Origin: G020353235 sp964569555
GTDB lineage: Bacteria; Chloroflexota; Dehalococcoidia; Dehalococcoidales; JAUYDJ01
DNA: 57,761 nucleotides
Direction of reading: 5' to 3'
NCBI GenBank assembly: GCA_964569555.1
Contig: CAZMTT010000001.1
Location: forward strand, 1 to 57,761
The position numbers and the translations under genes were made by a program. This document shows positions 16,802-24,734 of the stretch, in pieces; the stretch's first letter is position 1; each line of letters opens with the position of its first letter. The notes under the pieces are model-generated. The model was given only the letters and a program-made list of their open reading frames with translations. It had not been told where the DNA came from and searched no databases.

Positions 16802-17476
16802 ATGAATAAAATAAGAGTCATTGTAGTTAGCCCGCAATCCCTTTTCCGGCAGGGGATAGAGCATTCCCTAGCTGAAATGAGGGATATCGTGATTTCAGAG
16901 GCGGCTGAGGTCAATGACAAACTGCTCTCCGAGATAGAAAACCTGCCGCCTGATGTAGTCCTGATAGATATTGATGGGCCATCGGATAACGGGCTGTCCC
17001 TGGCCCGGCGCATAAAACAGCGTTCACCAAGCATTGCGGCGGTGGTGCTTACCTCTAACCCGAGCGACGCCCATCTCTTTCAGGCACTGAAAGCCCAGGC
17101 GGCTGCCTATTTGAACAAAGAGGTTACCGCTGATGAACTGGCCAACATCATCAGGCGCGTGTCTTACGGTGAACATCCCATAAATGAAAGCCTTGCCAAC
17201 CGGCCCAAAGTGGCGGAACAGGTGCTGCACCAGTTTCAGGAGCTCTCCTGGCGAACCGAGGCTGAGGGCTTTATTTCACCGCTCACCCCGCGGGAGCGGG
17301 AAATCCTTAATTATATCGCTCAGGGATATCCTAACAAGCAGATTGCGGCCGAACTGGATATCAGCGAGCAGACTATTAAGAATCACGTTACCTCAATCCT
17401 GCGCAAGCTGAATGCCAATGCCCGCACCGAGGCAGTAGTGGTCGCTATCAAGCAGGGCTTAATCTCTATTACCTAG
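16802..17476 (+). CDS. LuxR/NarL-type response-regulator-like protein with degenerate receiver
   Basis: 224 residues. A receiver-like domain (1-120) is followed by a LuxR-type HTH (LTPREREILNYIAQG ... QTIKNHVTSILRKL, about 158-205). The phospho-acceptor position is kept (D56 in VVLID) and a Lys is present in AYLNKEV. The acidic pair that binds Mg2+ is replaced by S10-P11 (VVSPQ instead of VDDH). Normal Asp phosphorylation is therefore doubtful, and the protein may work independently of a kinase. It starts 2 bases after the c-di-GMP gene and is probably co-transcribed with it. Confidence 0.85.
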   Translation: MNKIRVIVVSPQSLFRQGIEHSLAEMRDIVISEAAEVNDKLLSEIENLPPDVVLIDIDGPSDNGLSLARRIKQRSPSIAAVVLTSNPSDAHLFQALKAQAAAYLNKEVTADELANIIRRVSYGEHPINESLANRPKVAEQVLHQFQELSWRTEAEGFISPLTPREREILNYIAQGYPNKQIAAELDISEQTIKNHVTSILRKLNANARTEAVVVAIKQGLISIT

Positions 17477-17496
17477 ACTCCCCCGCCTTGAGGCGC

Positions 17497-18324
17497 TTAT
17501 CTCTCCAGCAGGAATCTATTTATGGCGGCCGCCACCCCGCTGTGGTCAATATCAAGAGTAGTGTAGTCAGCCACTTTTTTGACCTCATCAGCGGCGTTGC
17601 CCATCGCAATCGCCAGGCCGGCGGTGGCAAGCAAAGATATATCGTTGCTGCCATCCCCGACGGCAATGACCTCGGTGAGGGATATCTCCAGGTGTGAAGC
17701 CAGTGTTTCCAGGGCTTTCCCCTTGGATACTTTAGGGGCAAGCAGATTGATAAAATCAACGCCGGGATAAGCCGGTGTTCTTGCCCAGGAAAAGTGGAGG
17801 CTATCCCCGAACTGCTGACAGAAACGCCGTGCCCTGGCCGCCTCTTCCGGAGTGGTGGTCACCAGCCCCCCCTTGATGATTCTTGCCTTCTCCCAGAGAT
17901 TGGTGAAATCAACTATGGTTGCCTCGACATCAAAGAACTGGCGGTGGGCTTCGGTTGACCAGGTCTCCCTCTCGGTAAAGTAGTCGGTCACCGTAAAAAG
18001 CTCAAGGTCCAGATTATGGACATGAGCCAGCTCCACCATTTGTTTCACCACCGCTTTAGTAATCGGCTGCACGTAGAGCTCCTGGCTGTGGTCGGGGCTG
18101 CTTACCAGAGCGCCATCAAATGTTATGTGATAGCTGTTCAGGGATAGCTGTCGGATAATGTTGAGGCAGGCTTTGAGCACCCGCCCGGTGGACAGGGAAA
18201 TGCCTACTCCCAGGTCCTGGGCTTTAGCCAGGGCGGCTCTGTCCTCGGCAGAAATCTTACCGTGTCTATTTACCAGCGTGCCGTCAACATCGACCACTAA
18301 AAGCTTATAGCAATTACTTAGCAA
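17497..18324 (-). CDS. HAD-superfamily (Cof-type, subclass IIB) phosphatase
   Basis: 275 residues with the four HAD motifs. Motif I is VVDVDGTLV (D12/D14), motif II a Ser/Thr in SLSTGR, motif III a Lys near SKGKALE, and motif IV is GDGSNDISLL. The inserted C2B cap suggests a small sugar- or nucleotide-phosphate substrate; the exact one cannot be read from sequence. The start is TTG with AAAGGG about 7 bases upstream. It is convergent with the LuxR-type gene and stands alone, so it has no clear functional link to the signalling genes around it. Confidence 0.85.
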   Translation of the reverse strand: MLSNCYKLLVVDVDGTLVNRHGKISAEDRAALAKAQDLGVGISLSTGRVLKACLNIIRQLSLNSYHITFDGALVSSPDHSQELYVQPITKAVVKQMVELAHVHNLDLELFTVTDYFTERETWSTEAHRQFFDVEATIVDFTNLWEKARIIKGGLVTTTPEEAARARRFCQQFGDSLHFSWARTPAYPGVDFINLLAPKVSKGKALETLASHLEISLTEVIAVGDGSNDISLLATAGLAIAMGNAADEVKKVADYTTLDIDHSGVAAAINRFLLER

Positions 18325-18411
18325 CTTTATGCCCTTTAGCCTGTTTAACTAATTCTACCCAAAACCGGCTCCCATCAGCAAATAATGAAGCCGCATTCAG
18401 GCTCATTCTAC

Positions 18412-18441
18412 TTGACATATATAGTCAAGATAGCTTAGTTT
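18412..18441 (+). promoter_or_regulatory. probable promoter with inverted repeat before the sensor kinase
   Basis: TTGACA (18412-18417) and a weaker TAGTTT (18436-18441) are separated by 18 bases. The -35 lies inside the inverted repeat CTTGAC-ATATATA-GTCAAG (18411-18429), which could be an operator. Confidence 0.4.
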
Positions 18442-18457
18442 TATAGCGGAGAAAGAA

Positions 18458-19633
18458 ATGCCGAGCACTTATGAAAAAGAAGCCTACCAGTTTCTGGCTG
18501 CCTATCGCTTTTTGGCTTACGCTCTGGCGGCTATGTTCACGCAGGTGGTGCCGGCACTCAGTATGCCGGCAATACCCGAGTTTCATCTCTACATAGTCCT
18601 GGCCATACTCGGCATCTATACCATCCTGAAGGTCTTCTCTCCTCTCCGCTGGCGGGAGAGGAGCCCGATGACCTATCTGATTCTAATCGGTGATTTTGTG
18701 CTCTGCATCTCTCTGGTTATTGCCACCAATGGACTGAATAGCAGCTTCCTGCTCTATTCGCTTACGCCCATTATGACCGCCGCCCTTCTCTTTGAGGAGA
18801 AAATCTCCCTCTCTCTGGCCGCCATTGCCTCCCTCTCCCTCTCTATTACCCACCTGACGTTGAGTCCGTACCTGAAAATGATTGATTGGATTATGCAGGG
18901 GCATAACCTCACCCTGCTCATTGTCTACACCCTCTTCTGTTTTGTGGTGGCGGCGGTGCCTTACCGCATTAACCTGAACATACGCCGGCGCATCGAGAGA
19001 GAGGCGATTATTCAGGAGCGCCGCCGAATTGCCCGGGAGATACACGATGGCGTTGCCCAGTCGCTCGGTTACCTCAATCTGAAGACCAAGCAGGTAAGCG
19101 ATTTGGTTACTTCCCACGAGACCCTGAAAGCGCTTAACGAGCTTGGCGATGTCAGGAAGATAGTGCAGGATACCTATGAGGATATCCGGGAATCCATTGA
19201 CCAGTTGAGCACCGAGATAAAGAACCTGCCCATAATACCCGCCCTGTCCAACTATACCAGTGAATTCGGCAACAATAATGGCATCAAGGTTCAGTTTAAA
19301 ACCGCCAAGGGCTTTCCCAACCTTTCCCCGGTGGCTGAGCTGCAGTTACTGCGCATCGCCCAGGAGACGCTGACCAATGTCAGGCGACACGCCCTGGCCA
19401 GTGAGGTAGGGGTTAAGCTGGAGAATACCCGTGATACGGTGACCATGAAAATCAAAGACAACGGGCACGGCTTCGTCCTCTCCGACCTGGAAAAAGCCCC
19501 GCCCGGCTACCACGGGCTGGCCATCATCAAAGAGAGGGCGGAGGGGCTGGGCGGTAGTCTGGAGATTACCTCTACCCCTCAGAAGGGGACGGAGCTGAAA
19601 GTTACCCTGCCTCTGGAGAAAGTGAGGCTGTAA
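18458..19633 (+). CDS. NarL-type sensor histidine kinase
   Basis: 391 residues. Five to six transmembrane helices fill residues 15 to about 175, with little extracytoplasmic sequence, suggesting sensing within or near the membrane. A HisKA_3 dimerisation domain follows with phospho-acceptor H196 in REIHDGVAQS, then a HATPase domain with N box ETLTNVRRHA and G box DNGHGF (about 340). It overlaps functionally with the response regulator that starts one base after its stop. ATG has GGAGAAAG directly upstream. Confidence 0.92.
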   Translation: MPSTYEKEAYQFLAAYRFLAYALAAMFTQVVPALSMPAIPEFHLYIVLAILGIYTILKVFSPLRWRERSPMTYLILIGDFVLCISLVIATNGLNSSFLLYSLTPIMTAALLFEEKISLSLAAIASLSLSITHLTLSPYLKMIDWIMQGHNLTLLIVYTLFCFVVAAVPYRINLNIRRRIEREAIIQERRRIAREIHDGVAQSLGYLNLKTKQVSDLVTSHETLKALNELGDVRKIVQDTYEDIRESIDQLSTEIKNLPIIPALSNYTSEFGNNNGIKVQFKTAKGFPNLSPVAELQLLRIAQETLTNVRRHALASEVGVKLENTRDTVTMKIKDNGHGFVLSDLEKAPPGYHGLAIIKERAEGLGGSLEITSTPQKGTELKVTLPLEKVRL

Positions 19634-19634
19634 A

Positions 19635-20303
19635 GTGGAAGCGGTTAGAGTACTTATTGTGGATGACCATAGCCTGTTTCGCCGTGGCATCGCCAGCGTC
19701 TTAAGCAATGAAAAAAGCCTGAAGGTAGTCGGGGAGGCGGCTGATGGGCTGGAGGCGATTGAAAAGACGAAGCAAATCGCCCCGGATGTGATTCTGATGG
19801 ACCTCAGTATGCCACGCTGCAGCGGGCTGGAAGCCATTCAAGCCATCCAGACCGAGATGCCCCAGATTAATATTCTGGTCCTGACTGTCTCGGAGATGGA
19901 AGCTGACCTTCTGGCCGCCGTAAAATATGGTGCCCGCGGCTACCTGCTGAAGAAGGCGGAGCCGGAAGAGCTAATTCACGCCATCACTCATATTGCCCAG
20001 GGTGGCGTGATAATTTCACCACTGATGGCGGCCAAGCTGCTTACCGAGTTCAAGGAACTCAGCGCCGGGGTGAAAAAGGGACCGAGCAAGGAAGCTAAGG
20101 CTGACCTGAGCCCGCGGGAGGATGAGGTGCTGCACCTGGTGGCGCAGGGGGCAACCAATCGGGAAATCGCTGACTCCCTGTTTATCTCGGAGAACACGGT
20201 AAAGACCCACCTGAAGAGTATTATGGAGAAGCTGCACCTGGTAAACCGAAGTCAGGCGGCGGCTTATGCGGTTACGAAGGGGCTGATTCAGAATAAAGAC
20301 TAA
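19635..20303 (+). CDS. NarL/LuxR-type response regulator
   Basis: 222 residues with an intact receiver: the acidic pair D10-D11, phospho-acceptor D56 (ILMDLSMP) and Lys in GYLLKKAEP. A LuxR HTH follows (LSPREDEVLHLVAQG ... NTVKTHLKSIMEKL, about 152-200). It is the cognate partner of the kinase immediately upstream, with GTG one base after the kinase stop. The neighbouring downstream gene is the major pilin (20500), a possible but unproven target. Confidence 0.92.
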   Translation: MEAVRVLIVDDHSLFRRGIASVLSNEKSLKVVGEAADGLEAIEKTKQIAPDVILMDLSMPRCSGLEAIQAIQTEMPQINILVLTVSEMEADLLAAVKYGARGYLLKKAEPEELIHAITHIAQGGVIISPLMAAKLLTEFKELSAGVKKGPSKEAKADLSPREDEVLHLVAQGATNREIADSLFISENTVKTHLKSIMEKLHLVNRSQAAAYAVTKGLIQNKD

Positions 20304-20397
20304 GTGAGCCGGTAAGGCTCACCGTCAGCTACGGAAAGTTGCTTACTCACCCGAAAGTGCTAGTCTCCCCCCTTACTAAAATCACCCCCTTGCAGGA

Positions 20398-20426
20398 TTG
20401 TCAACGCCAGCCTTATCACCTAATAT
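20398..20426 (+). promoter_or_regulatory. promoter of the major pilin gene
   Basis: TTGTCA (20398-20403), a 17-base spacer and TAATAT (20421-20426). This gives a leader of about 67 bases that contains the perfect palindrome TTTCTTAAGAAA (20463-20474) and a consensus ribosome binding site AAAGGAGGT. Confidence 0.65.
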
Positions 20427-20499
20427 TGAGTGTAGCCATAGTAAAAGAGCTAGCTGTGGTCATTTCTTAAGAAAAATATAGCGGAAAGGAGGTCGCCAA

Positions 20500-20889
20500 A
20501 TGAGGATGCCTAAGCGAGGGGAGAAAGGTTTTACCCTGATTGAGCTTTTGATTGTGGTCGCCATCCTGGGTGTACTGGCGGCAATAGTCATCCCCAATGT
20601 AGGCCGGTTCATCGGCCGGGGTGAAAGTGAAGCCGCCGCTACCGAGCTGGAGAACATCCAGAACGCGACGCTGTCCATGATGACGGACCTGGGGCTGGAG
20701 ACTCTGGATAATCCGGAGACTACGGCCACCAGTGATATGGGTGCTTTCCCCGATTCCACCAATGGATATATACTCTATGGTTTCATAAGCGGAAATCAGA
20801 CGATCAACTATCTTGCCACGCAGACCACCAAGGGCACCTACACGGTGGATGCCCTGGGAACAGTGAGCCAGAACGCCACAGGCTACTAA
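20500..20889 (+). CDS. pilA: major type IV pilin (PilA-like)
   Basis: 129 residues. The short leader MRMPKRGEKG ends at G10|F11 and is followed by FTLIELLIVVAILG with E15 at +5, the canonical pilin start. The alpha-1 helix continues through ESEAAATELENIQ into a small beta-rich head containing NGYILYG and a final GTVSQNATGY. There is no Cys pair, so no disulfide-bonded D-region. The near-perfect ribosome binding site and its own promoter and terminator imply high expression, as expected of the main fibre subunit. Its head resembles the tandem repeats in the PilO-like protein at 22830-24209. Confidence 0.9.
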   Translation: MRMPKRGEKGFTLIELLIVVAILGVLAAIVIPNVGRFIGRGESEAAATELENIQNATLSMMTDLGLETLDNPETTATSDMGAFPDSTNGYILYGFISGNQTINYLATQTTKGTYTVDALGTVSQNATGY

Positions 20890-20980
20890 TAGCTCATAGG
20901 TTAAGTGCTTTCAACAGTATCTGAGTTAAAAGATTAAAAGGTTAATTGAGGGGGGTATTGATGGGGGGTGGAGTCCGAAG

Positions 20981-21019
20981 GCAGGTGCCCGGGAGATAAC
21001 AGGGCACCTGCTCTGTTTT
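20981..21019 (+). terminator. rho-independent terminator of the pilin gene
   Basis: The stem GCAGGTGCCC (20981-20990) pairs perfectly with GGGCACCTGC (21002-21011) around an 11-nt loop and is followed by TCTGTTTT. Confidence 0.8.
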
Positions 21020-21075
21020 GGTTAGCTAAACTCAAAGATTATAGGGATAGTAGATAGTAGGGGGGGAGTAAATTT

Positions 21076-21261
21076 ATGGATTATCCGGCTAAAACCTGTC
21101 CTCACTGCAAGGTGCCATTAAGGCCGGGTGAAGGCGCCTTTGAACTCTCCAGGAGGGGAGTACCAAGCTCAGAGTCCTCGGCGCTTTCCGTCTCACTATA
21201 TTCCTGCCCGCAATGTGGTTATATTGAACTTTATAACCTCAAGGTCGTTGGTCGCCTCTGA
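21076..21261 (+). CDS. small zinc-ribbon protein, unknown function
   Basis: 61 residues with two CxxC pairs, CPHC (8-11) and CPQCGYIELY (about 45-54), the arrangement of a single zinc ribbon. The two pairs flank a variable loop rich in Ser. GGGGGGAG lies about 8 bases before the ATG. Similar stand-alone ribbons are common near membrane or nucleic-acid genes, but no partner is evident. Its stop codon lies in a hairpin shared with the convergent PilM-PilN gene. Confidence 0.75.
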   Translation: MDYPAKTCPHCKVPLRPGEGAFELSRRGVPSSESSALSVSLYSCPQCGYIELYNLKVVGRL

Positions 21262-21284
21262 GTGATAGAGTGGCTCTATCACTC
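21260..21284. terminator. hairpin between convergent genes, possible bidirectional terminator
   Basis: GAGTGATAGAG (21260-21270) and CTCTATCACTC (21274-21284) form a perfect 11-bp stem with a 3-nt loop that contains the stop codons of both converging genes. Neither strand has a T run after it, so termination may be factor-dependent or the stem may protect 3' ends. Confidence 0.5.
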
Positions 21285-22796
21285 AACAGTCTTGGTTTCA
21301 ACAACGATGGTACCGGCTTTGGTGTAGGGGTAGCCCTCCGGAGGTGGGATGGGGGTTAAAAATTGACCGCTTTCCTCCAGAGCGGTGAGGTATTTTCTAA
21401 AGATAAGGTAACTGTCTGCCTGACAGGTAATGGTTATTTTATCGCCCTGGTGAACGACGTCCTGCACCTGAACACCAAGCTGGTCGGCTTCGTCCTGAAT
21501 CAGCGTCAGGTCTTCAGTAAAGCCGCCGCCCAGATTAACAATGGCGTTATATTCGTCAATAGCCTTTTGCAGTGGTTCACGCTGGGCAATTTCCAGCTTC
21601 CTCCGTTCCAGCTCGTTATTAAATAGATTAAGCTTGGACTCTAACTGAGCCGTTTTCCCCATAGTATCAGAGGTCATTTGATATATCGGGAATAGCAGGA
21701 CGGTAGCCGCAATCAGCGAAACAACGATGTATACCTGCTTGGCAGAGGGTCGCCATGGGCGGTAGGTCCTGGGCAGGAGATTAATATCAAGTGATGAAAG
21801 GCCCTCATGTCCGAGACCTTCAGACAGCTCAGCTTCCCTCAGGGCAAGTCCGATGTTGACCGCATATTGAGAGACAGGGAAGTCGGCGGGGTATTCCAGA
21901 GGTGGTGCCAGCGGCTCAATGGGGTAGCCTAACCTTGCTTTTAGCTTATCTCTCGGGATAGCTTCCTCGGGCATCTGCCCGGTAATGAAGAAGGGTGTAT
22001 CCGGGTCGAGGGGTGTATCCGGGTGACGGGCATTATGAAAGTCTACCGTCAGCTCCATGGTCACCGCCAGATGCTCCGCCTTTTCTTCCGTGGTGAGTTT
22101 TTCCGGTTGCCAGGGTATAGTACGTATGATTTCAGGTATACCGTTAACCACGACAATGATATCAAAGCTGGCCGGTTCGGTATTGAGGATAAGAGCCTGT
22201 TCTCTATTGACTGCCCTGGTCAGGGCGATAGCCTTGAGTTCCAGTATGCTCGGATTGACGCCAGCCGCCTTCAAAGACTGTACTTCATTATCAATTGTGT
22301 CTCTGGGCACCCCGATGAGAAGAGCATGTGGCTCACCCTCACCGGCAAAAATAGTTTGCCAGGTGAGATATAGCTTGTCTTCCACCAGGGGCATTGTCTC
22401 CCGGGCTAAATCTTCAAAAGCTTCCTCCATGGTTGCCCCCGGTTCCGGGACTGGCATGGGCACGATGCGGCTTACCGAGTAAAGACCGCTGGCACTAGCC
22501 GTGATATCCCGTGCCCTGATACCGCTTGAATTCATCAGCTCCTTAACTACCGAGCCCAGAGGTTCGGCTTCAGGACCTGCCTCCCCTTCGGTGGCTGCCT
22601 CACTTGATTCGAGGGAAGCACTTGCCCAATTTTTGACTACTTTCCCCCGGGTCTCCAGGAGCCTGATGGCAGTGCTATCGATGTCAAGGGTTACCACTCC
22701 TCCGGTGGTTGTCCACCTCTTGGTGGACCTGCCTATCGCCTTCTGGAGTTTGTGCCAAGCCGTGCTTATATCAAGCTGTAAGAGGCCATTAGCCAC
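21279..22796 (-). CDS. fused PilM-PilN pilus assembly protein, second copy
   Basis: About 505 residues, paralogous to 6046-7506. The PilM-like actin fold carries VVTLDIDSTAIRLLETRG near residue 35-52, ALILNTEPASFDIIVVVNG near 200 and YAVNIGLALRE. A PilN-like part follows with a transmembrane helix (YIVVSLIAATVLLFPIY, about 355-372) and a coiled coil. An N-terminal extension of about 30 residues is absent from the first copy. GTG 22796 lies 9 bases after AAAGGAG; TTG 22802 is only 3 bases from it and less likely. It ends the second pilus operon. Confidence 0.78.
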   Translation of the reverse strand: MANGLLQLDISTAWHKLQKAIGRSTKRWTTTGGVVTLDIDSTAIRLLETRGKVVKNWASASLESSEAATEGEAGPEAEPLGSVVKELMNSSGIRARDITASASGLYSVSRIVPMPVPEPGATMEEAFEDLARETMPLVEDKLYLTWQTIFAGEGEPHALLIGVPRDTIDNEVQSLKAAGVNPSILELKAIALTRAVNREQALILNTEPASFDIIVVVNGIPEIIRTIPWQPEKLTTEEKAEHLAVTMELTVDFHNARHPDTPLDPDTPFFITGQMPEEAIPRDKLKARLGYPIEPLAPPLEYPADFPVSQYAVNIGLALREAELSEGLGHEGLSSLDINLLPRTYRPWRPSAKQVYIVVSLIAATVLLFPIYQMTSDTMGKTAQLESKLNLFNNELERRKLEIAQREPLQKAIDEYNAIVNLGGGFTEDLTLIQDEADQLGVQVQDVVHQGDKITITCQADSYLIFRKYLTALEESGQFLTPIPPPEGYPYTKAGTIVVETKTVE

Positions 22797-22829
22797 GGTC
22801 AATTACTCCTTTCAGCATGGTCAGCCAAG

Positions 22830-24209
22830 CTATTCACTCTCCTGGGGTTTGGTATAGATTTCAACATTCAAAATGGCCAGGGTATCAACGTTCAGGTACT
22901 CGGTGGCGCTTGATACATCCGGACCGTCAAATTGCCGTACCGTCCCGTCCCGCTCGCAGGTATAGTAATACTCAGTGCTCAGGTAGGGGAAATAGCTTAT
23001 GGTTTCAAACTCGGTGGTATTAGTACTGACGGTCTTATCATGCTCATAAAGCACATATCCATTCCTGGGGAAGCGGTCTCCGGTGTAGCCTTTTTCTTCG
23101 GTGTTGGTGATGATATCGGGAAAGCCTTCTTTGGCTATCTTGGTGCTGGGGTTATCCCCCATAAAATTGGTGGCCACACCACTGATAAAGTTCAGCGAGT
23201 TGGGTATCAGGGCCAGGTTATTATCCTGCATCATCTCAATGACGGCTGCGGAGACGAGGTACAGCTCTCTCCGCCTCGCTTCCCGCTCGCTGATGGGATA
23301 CTCGGCGGCGGTGGTTACATCGGGACCGTCAAACTGCCGTATGGTTCCATCAGCCTCACAGGTGTAGTAGTATTCCGTTTCTAAATCGGGAAAGTAGCTA
23401 ACGGTGGTGAAATCCTCCGTAGCCGTGTCTACGATTTTGTCATGCTCATAAAGCACGTATCCATTCCGTGGTGACTCCTCACCAATGTAGCCTTTCTGGT
23501 CTACGGTGCTGATAATATCGGGGAAGCCTTCTATTTTGTCCCTGGTATCAGGGTCATCGCCCATCTTATTGCTGGCCAGTCCGCTGACAAAGTCCATCGG
23601 ATAGGGTATCTTGGACAGGTCGTTATCCGCCATCAGGTCCTGCACCGCCAGGAATATAGCGTAAAATTCCTCCTGTCTGGCTTCCTCTTCCGAGGTGCCC
23701 GCAAATTCAAACTGGCTGATATGGGCGCTCTTAAGCACCATAGTCTGCAGTATCTCACTGGAGTCGAGCTTGGTGACAAATGCCATCACATTGTCATAGT
23801 CGCCCTGCGCCCGGATATTGTTGATAGCCAAGACCTGGTATTTGCCCTCACCCATCTGCTTTGTTTGGGGTGGATTTAGCGGCGGGATGGTAAATTCGCC
23901 GCTATCCGGGTCGACATCAACCCCGCTCTCATCAGCCAGTTTAACGATGATATCAAGAACTTCCTCCGCGGCTAGCGGAGCCAGGGCCTGGTTAACCGTT
24001 TCGTACTCCGCCTGTAACTTCTCCACTGAGGGTAATGGCTTGTTAACTACACTGCTTATTCCGGTGATTCGTTTTTGAAGTTCGGCCTGCTTTGAGTTCT
24101 GCTGAAAATAGAGAATGCCCATGGCGGTATAGAGAATCAGGAAGAAACCAAATAAAAATAGGGAGCCGGTGGGCCAATATCTCTGTAACAGAGCTTTTAG
24201 TCTGTCCAT
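22830..24209 (-). CDS. PilO-like protein fused to two tandem pilin-head-like repeats
   Basis: 459 residues. Residues 14-35 form a transmembrane helix, about 36-75 a coiled coil and about 78-165 a PilO/GspM-like alpha/beta domain. Two tandem repeats of 134 residues follow, at about 173-306 and 307-440, sharing GYVLYEHDK, EYYYTCE-DGT-RQFDGPDV and an initial SE-EAR--E helix. The repeats look pilin-derived. The start of repeat B aligns without gaps to the pilin alpha-1 C-terminal half (E, E, A, E, L, A, M, M, D, L, N match in 31 positions), and NGYVLY matches NGYILY. Each repeat has one Cys. It replaces the plain PilO of the first operon. No comparable fusion is known to me. Confidence 0.8.
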   Translation of the reverse strand: MDRLKALLQRYWPTGSLFLFGFFLILYTAMGILYFQQNSKQAELQKRITGISSVVNKPLPSVEKLQAEYETVNQALAPLAAEEVLDIIVKLADESGVDVDPDSGEFTIPPLNPPQTKQMGEGKYQVLAINNIRAQGDYDNVMAFVTKLDSSEILQTMVLKSAHISQFEFAGTSEEEARQEEFYAIFLAVQDLMADNDLSKIPYPMDFVSGLASNKMGDDPDTRDKIEGFPDIISTVDQKGYIGEESPRNGYVLYEHDKIVDTATEDFTTVSYFPDLETEYYYTCEADGTIRQFDGPDVTTAAEYPISEREARRRELYLVSAAVIEMMQDNNLALIPNSLNFISGVATNFMGDNPSTKIAKEGFPDIITNTEEKGYTGDRFPRNGYVLYEHDKTVSTNTTEFETISYFPYLSTEYYYTCERDGTVRQFDGPDVSSATEYLNVDTLAILNVEIYTKPQESE

Positions 24210-24275
24210 TCTTTAATCTTCTTTAATCTCAACTAGCTTTTGCATCTATTACCGGAAGAGCCGGTTTCTTTTCGC

Positions 24276-24653
24276 CTATTGCCATCTGTCACGCAGCGCC
24301 TTCTGCACCCTCTCTTCTACGGTTTCCTCTATCGCCTGTTCAGTTGGCTTTTCTGATTCTTGCTCCAGCCTGGCCAGTTCCTCATCATAGAAAAAGGAAT
24401 ATAGTTGTCTCCCCCGCCGCCACCCCACCAGCCAGACCATAGCCAGGCCGAAGATGGCAATCGGCCCCACCCACTCAATGCCGAGGCCTTCAAAGAGCAG
24501 GATGATAACCAGGATTAAGATGGCGAACAGAAAGATAGCACAGTTAAGGTCCCACCGCGAGTTTCTGGACCTTACTCTGGCTCTGGCCGCCGCCAGCGCT
24601 TTCATTTCCTCAATTTTATCGGTGGCTTCCGAGGGAGCTTTGGTTTCTTCCAT
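24276..24653 (-). CDS. small two-helix membrane protein of the second pilus operon
   Basis: 125 residues. A charged N-terminal helix (EEMKALAAARARVRSRNSRW) precedes two transmembrane segments (about 38-55 and 61-78) joined by a short turn. A charged C-terminal tail of about 45 residues (LARLEQESEKPTEQAIEETV) is probably coiled and cytoplasmic. No family is recognised. It has no counterpart in the first pilus operon. Its place between the PilX-like and PilO-like genes suggests an accessory role in the inner-membrane assembly complex (inference). Confidence 0.7.
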   Translation of the reverse strand: MEETKAPSEATDKIEEMKALAAARARVRSRNSRWDLNCAIFLFAILILVIILLFEGLGIEWVGPIAIFGLAMVWLVGWRRGRQLYSFFYDEELARLEQESEKPTEQAIEETVEERVQKALRDRWQ

Positions 24654-24677
24654 ATTTTTCTCCTTGTCTTTTTAGGT

Positions 24678-24706
24678 GCTTGGTGAGCACTATACACTCA
24701 CCAAGC
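24678..24706 (-). other. intra-operon hairpin
   Basis: GCTTGGTGAG (24678-24687) and CTCACCAAGC (24697-24706) form a perfect 10-bp stem with a 9-nt loop, between the PilX-like gene and the 125-residue membrane protein gene. No T run follows on the minus strand. It could be an mRNA processing or stability element, or a partial terminator. Confidence 0.5.
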
Positions 24707-24734
24707 GTTATTATCAATGATAGCTAGATGCCTG

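Noticed and set aside
17484..17495. Terminator between the LuxR-type gene and the HAD phosphatase gene.
   Set aside because: CGCC-TTGA-GGCG is only a 4-bp stem with no T run.
20398..20500. Sigma54 promoter for the pilin gene.
   Set aside because: No GG/GC pair with the proper spacing is found, and a sigma70-type promoter is present instead.
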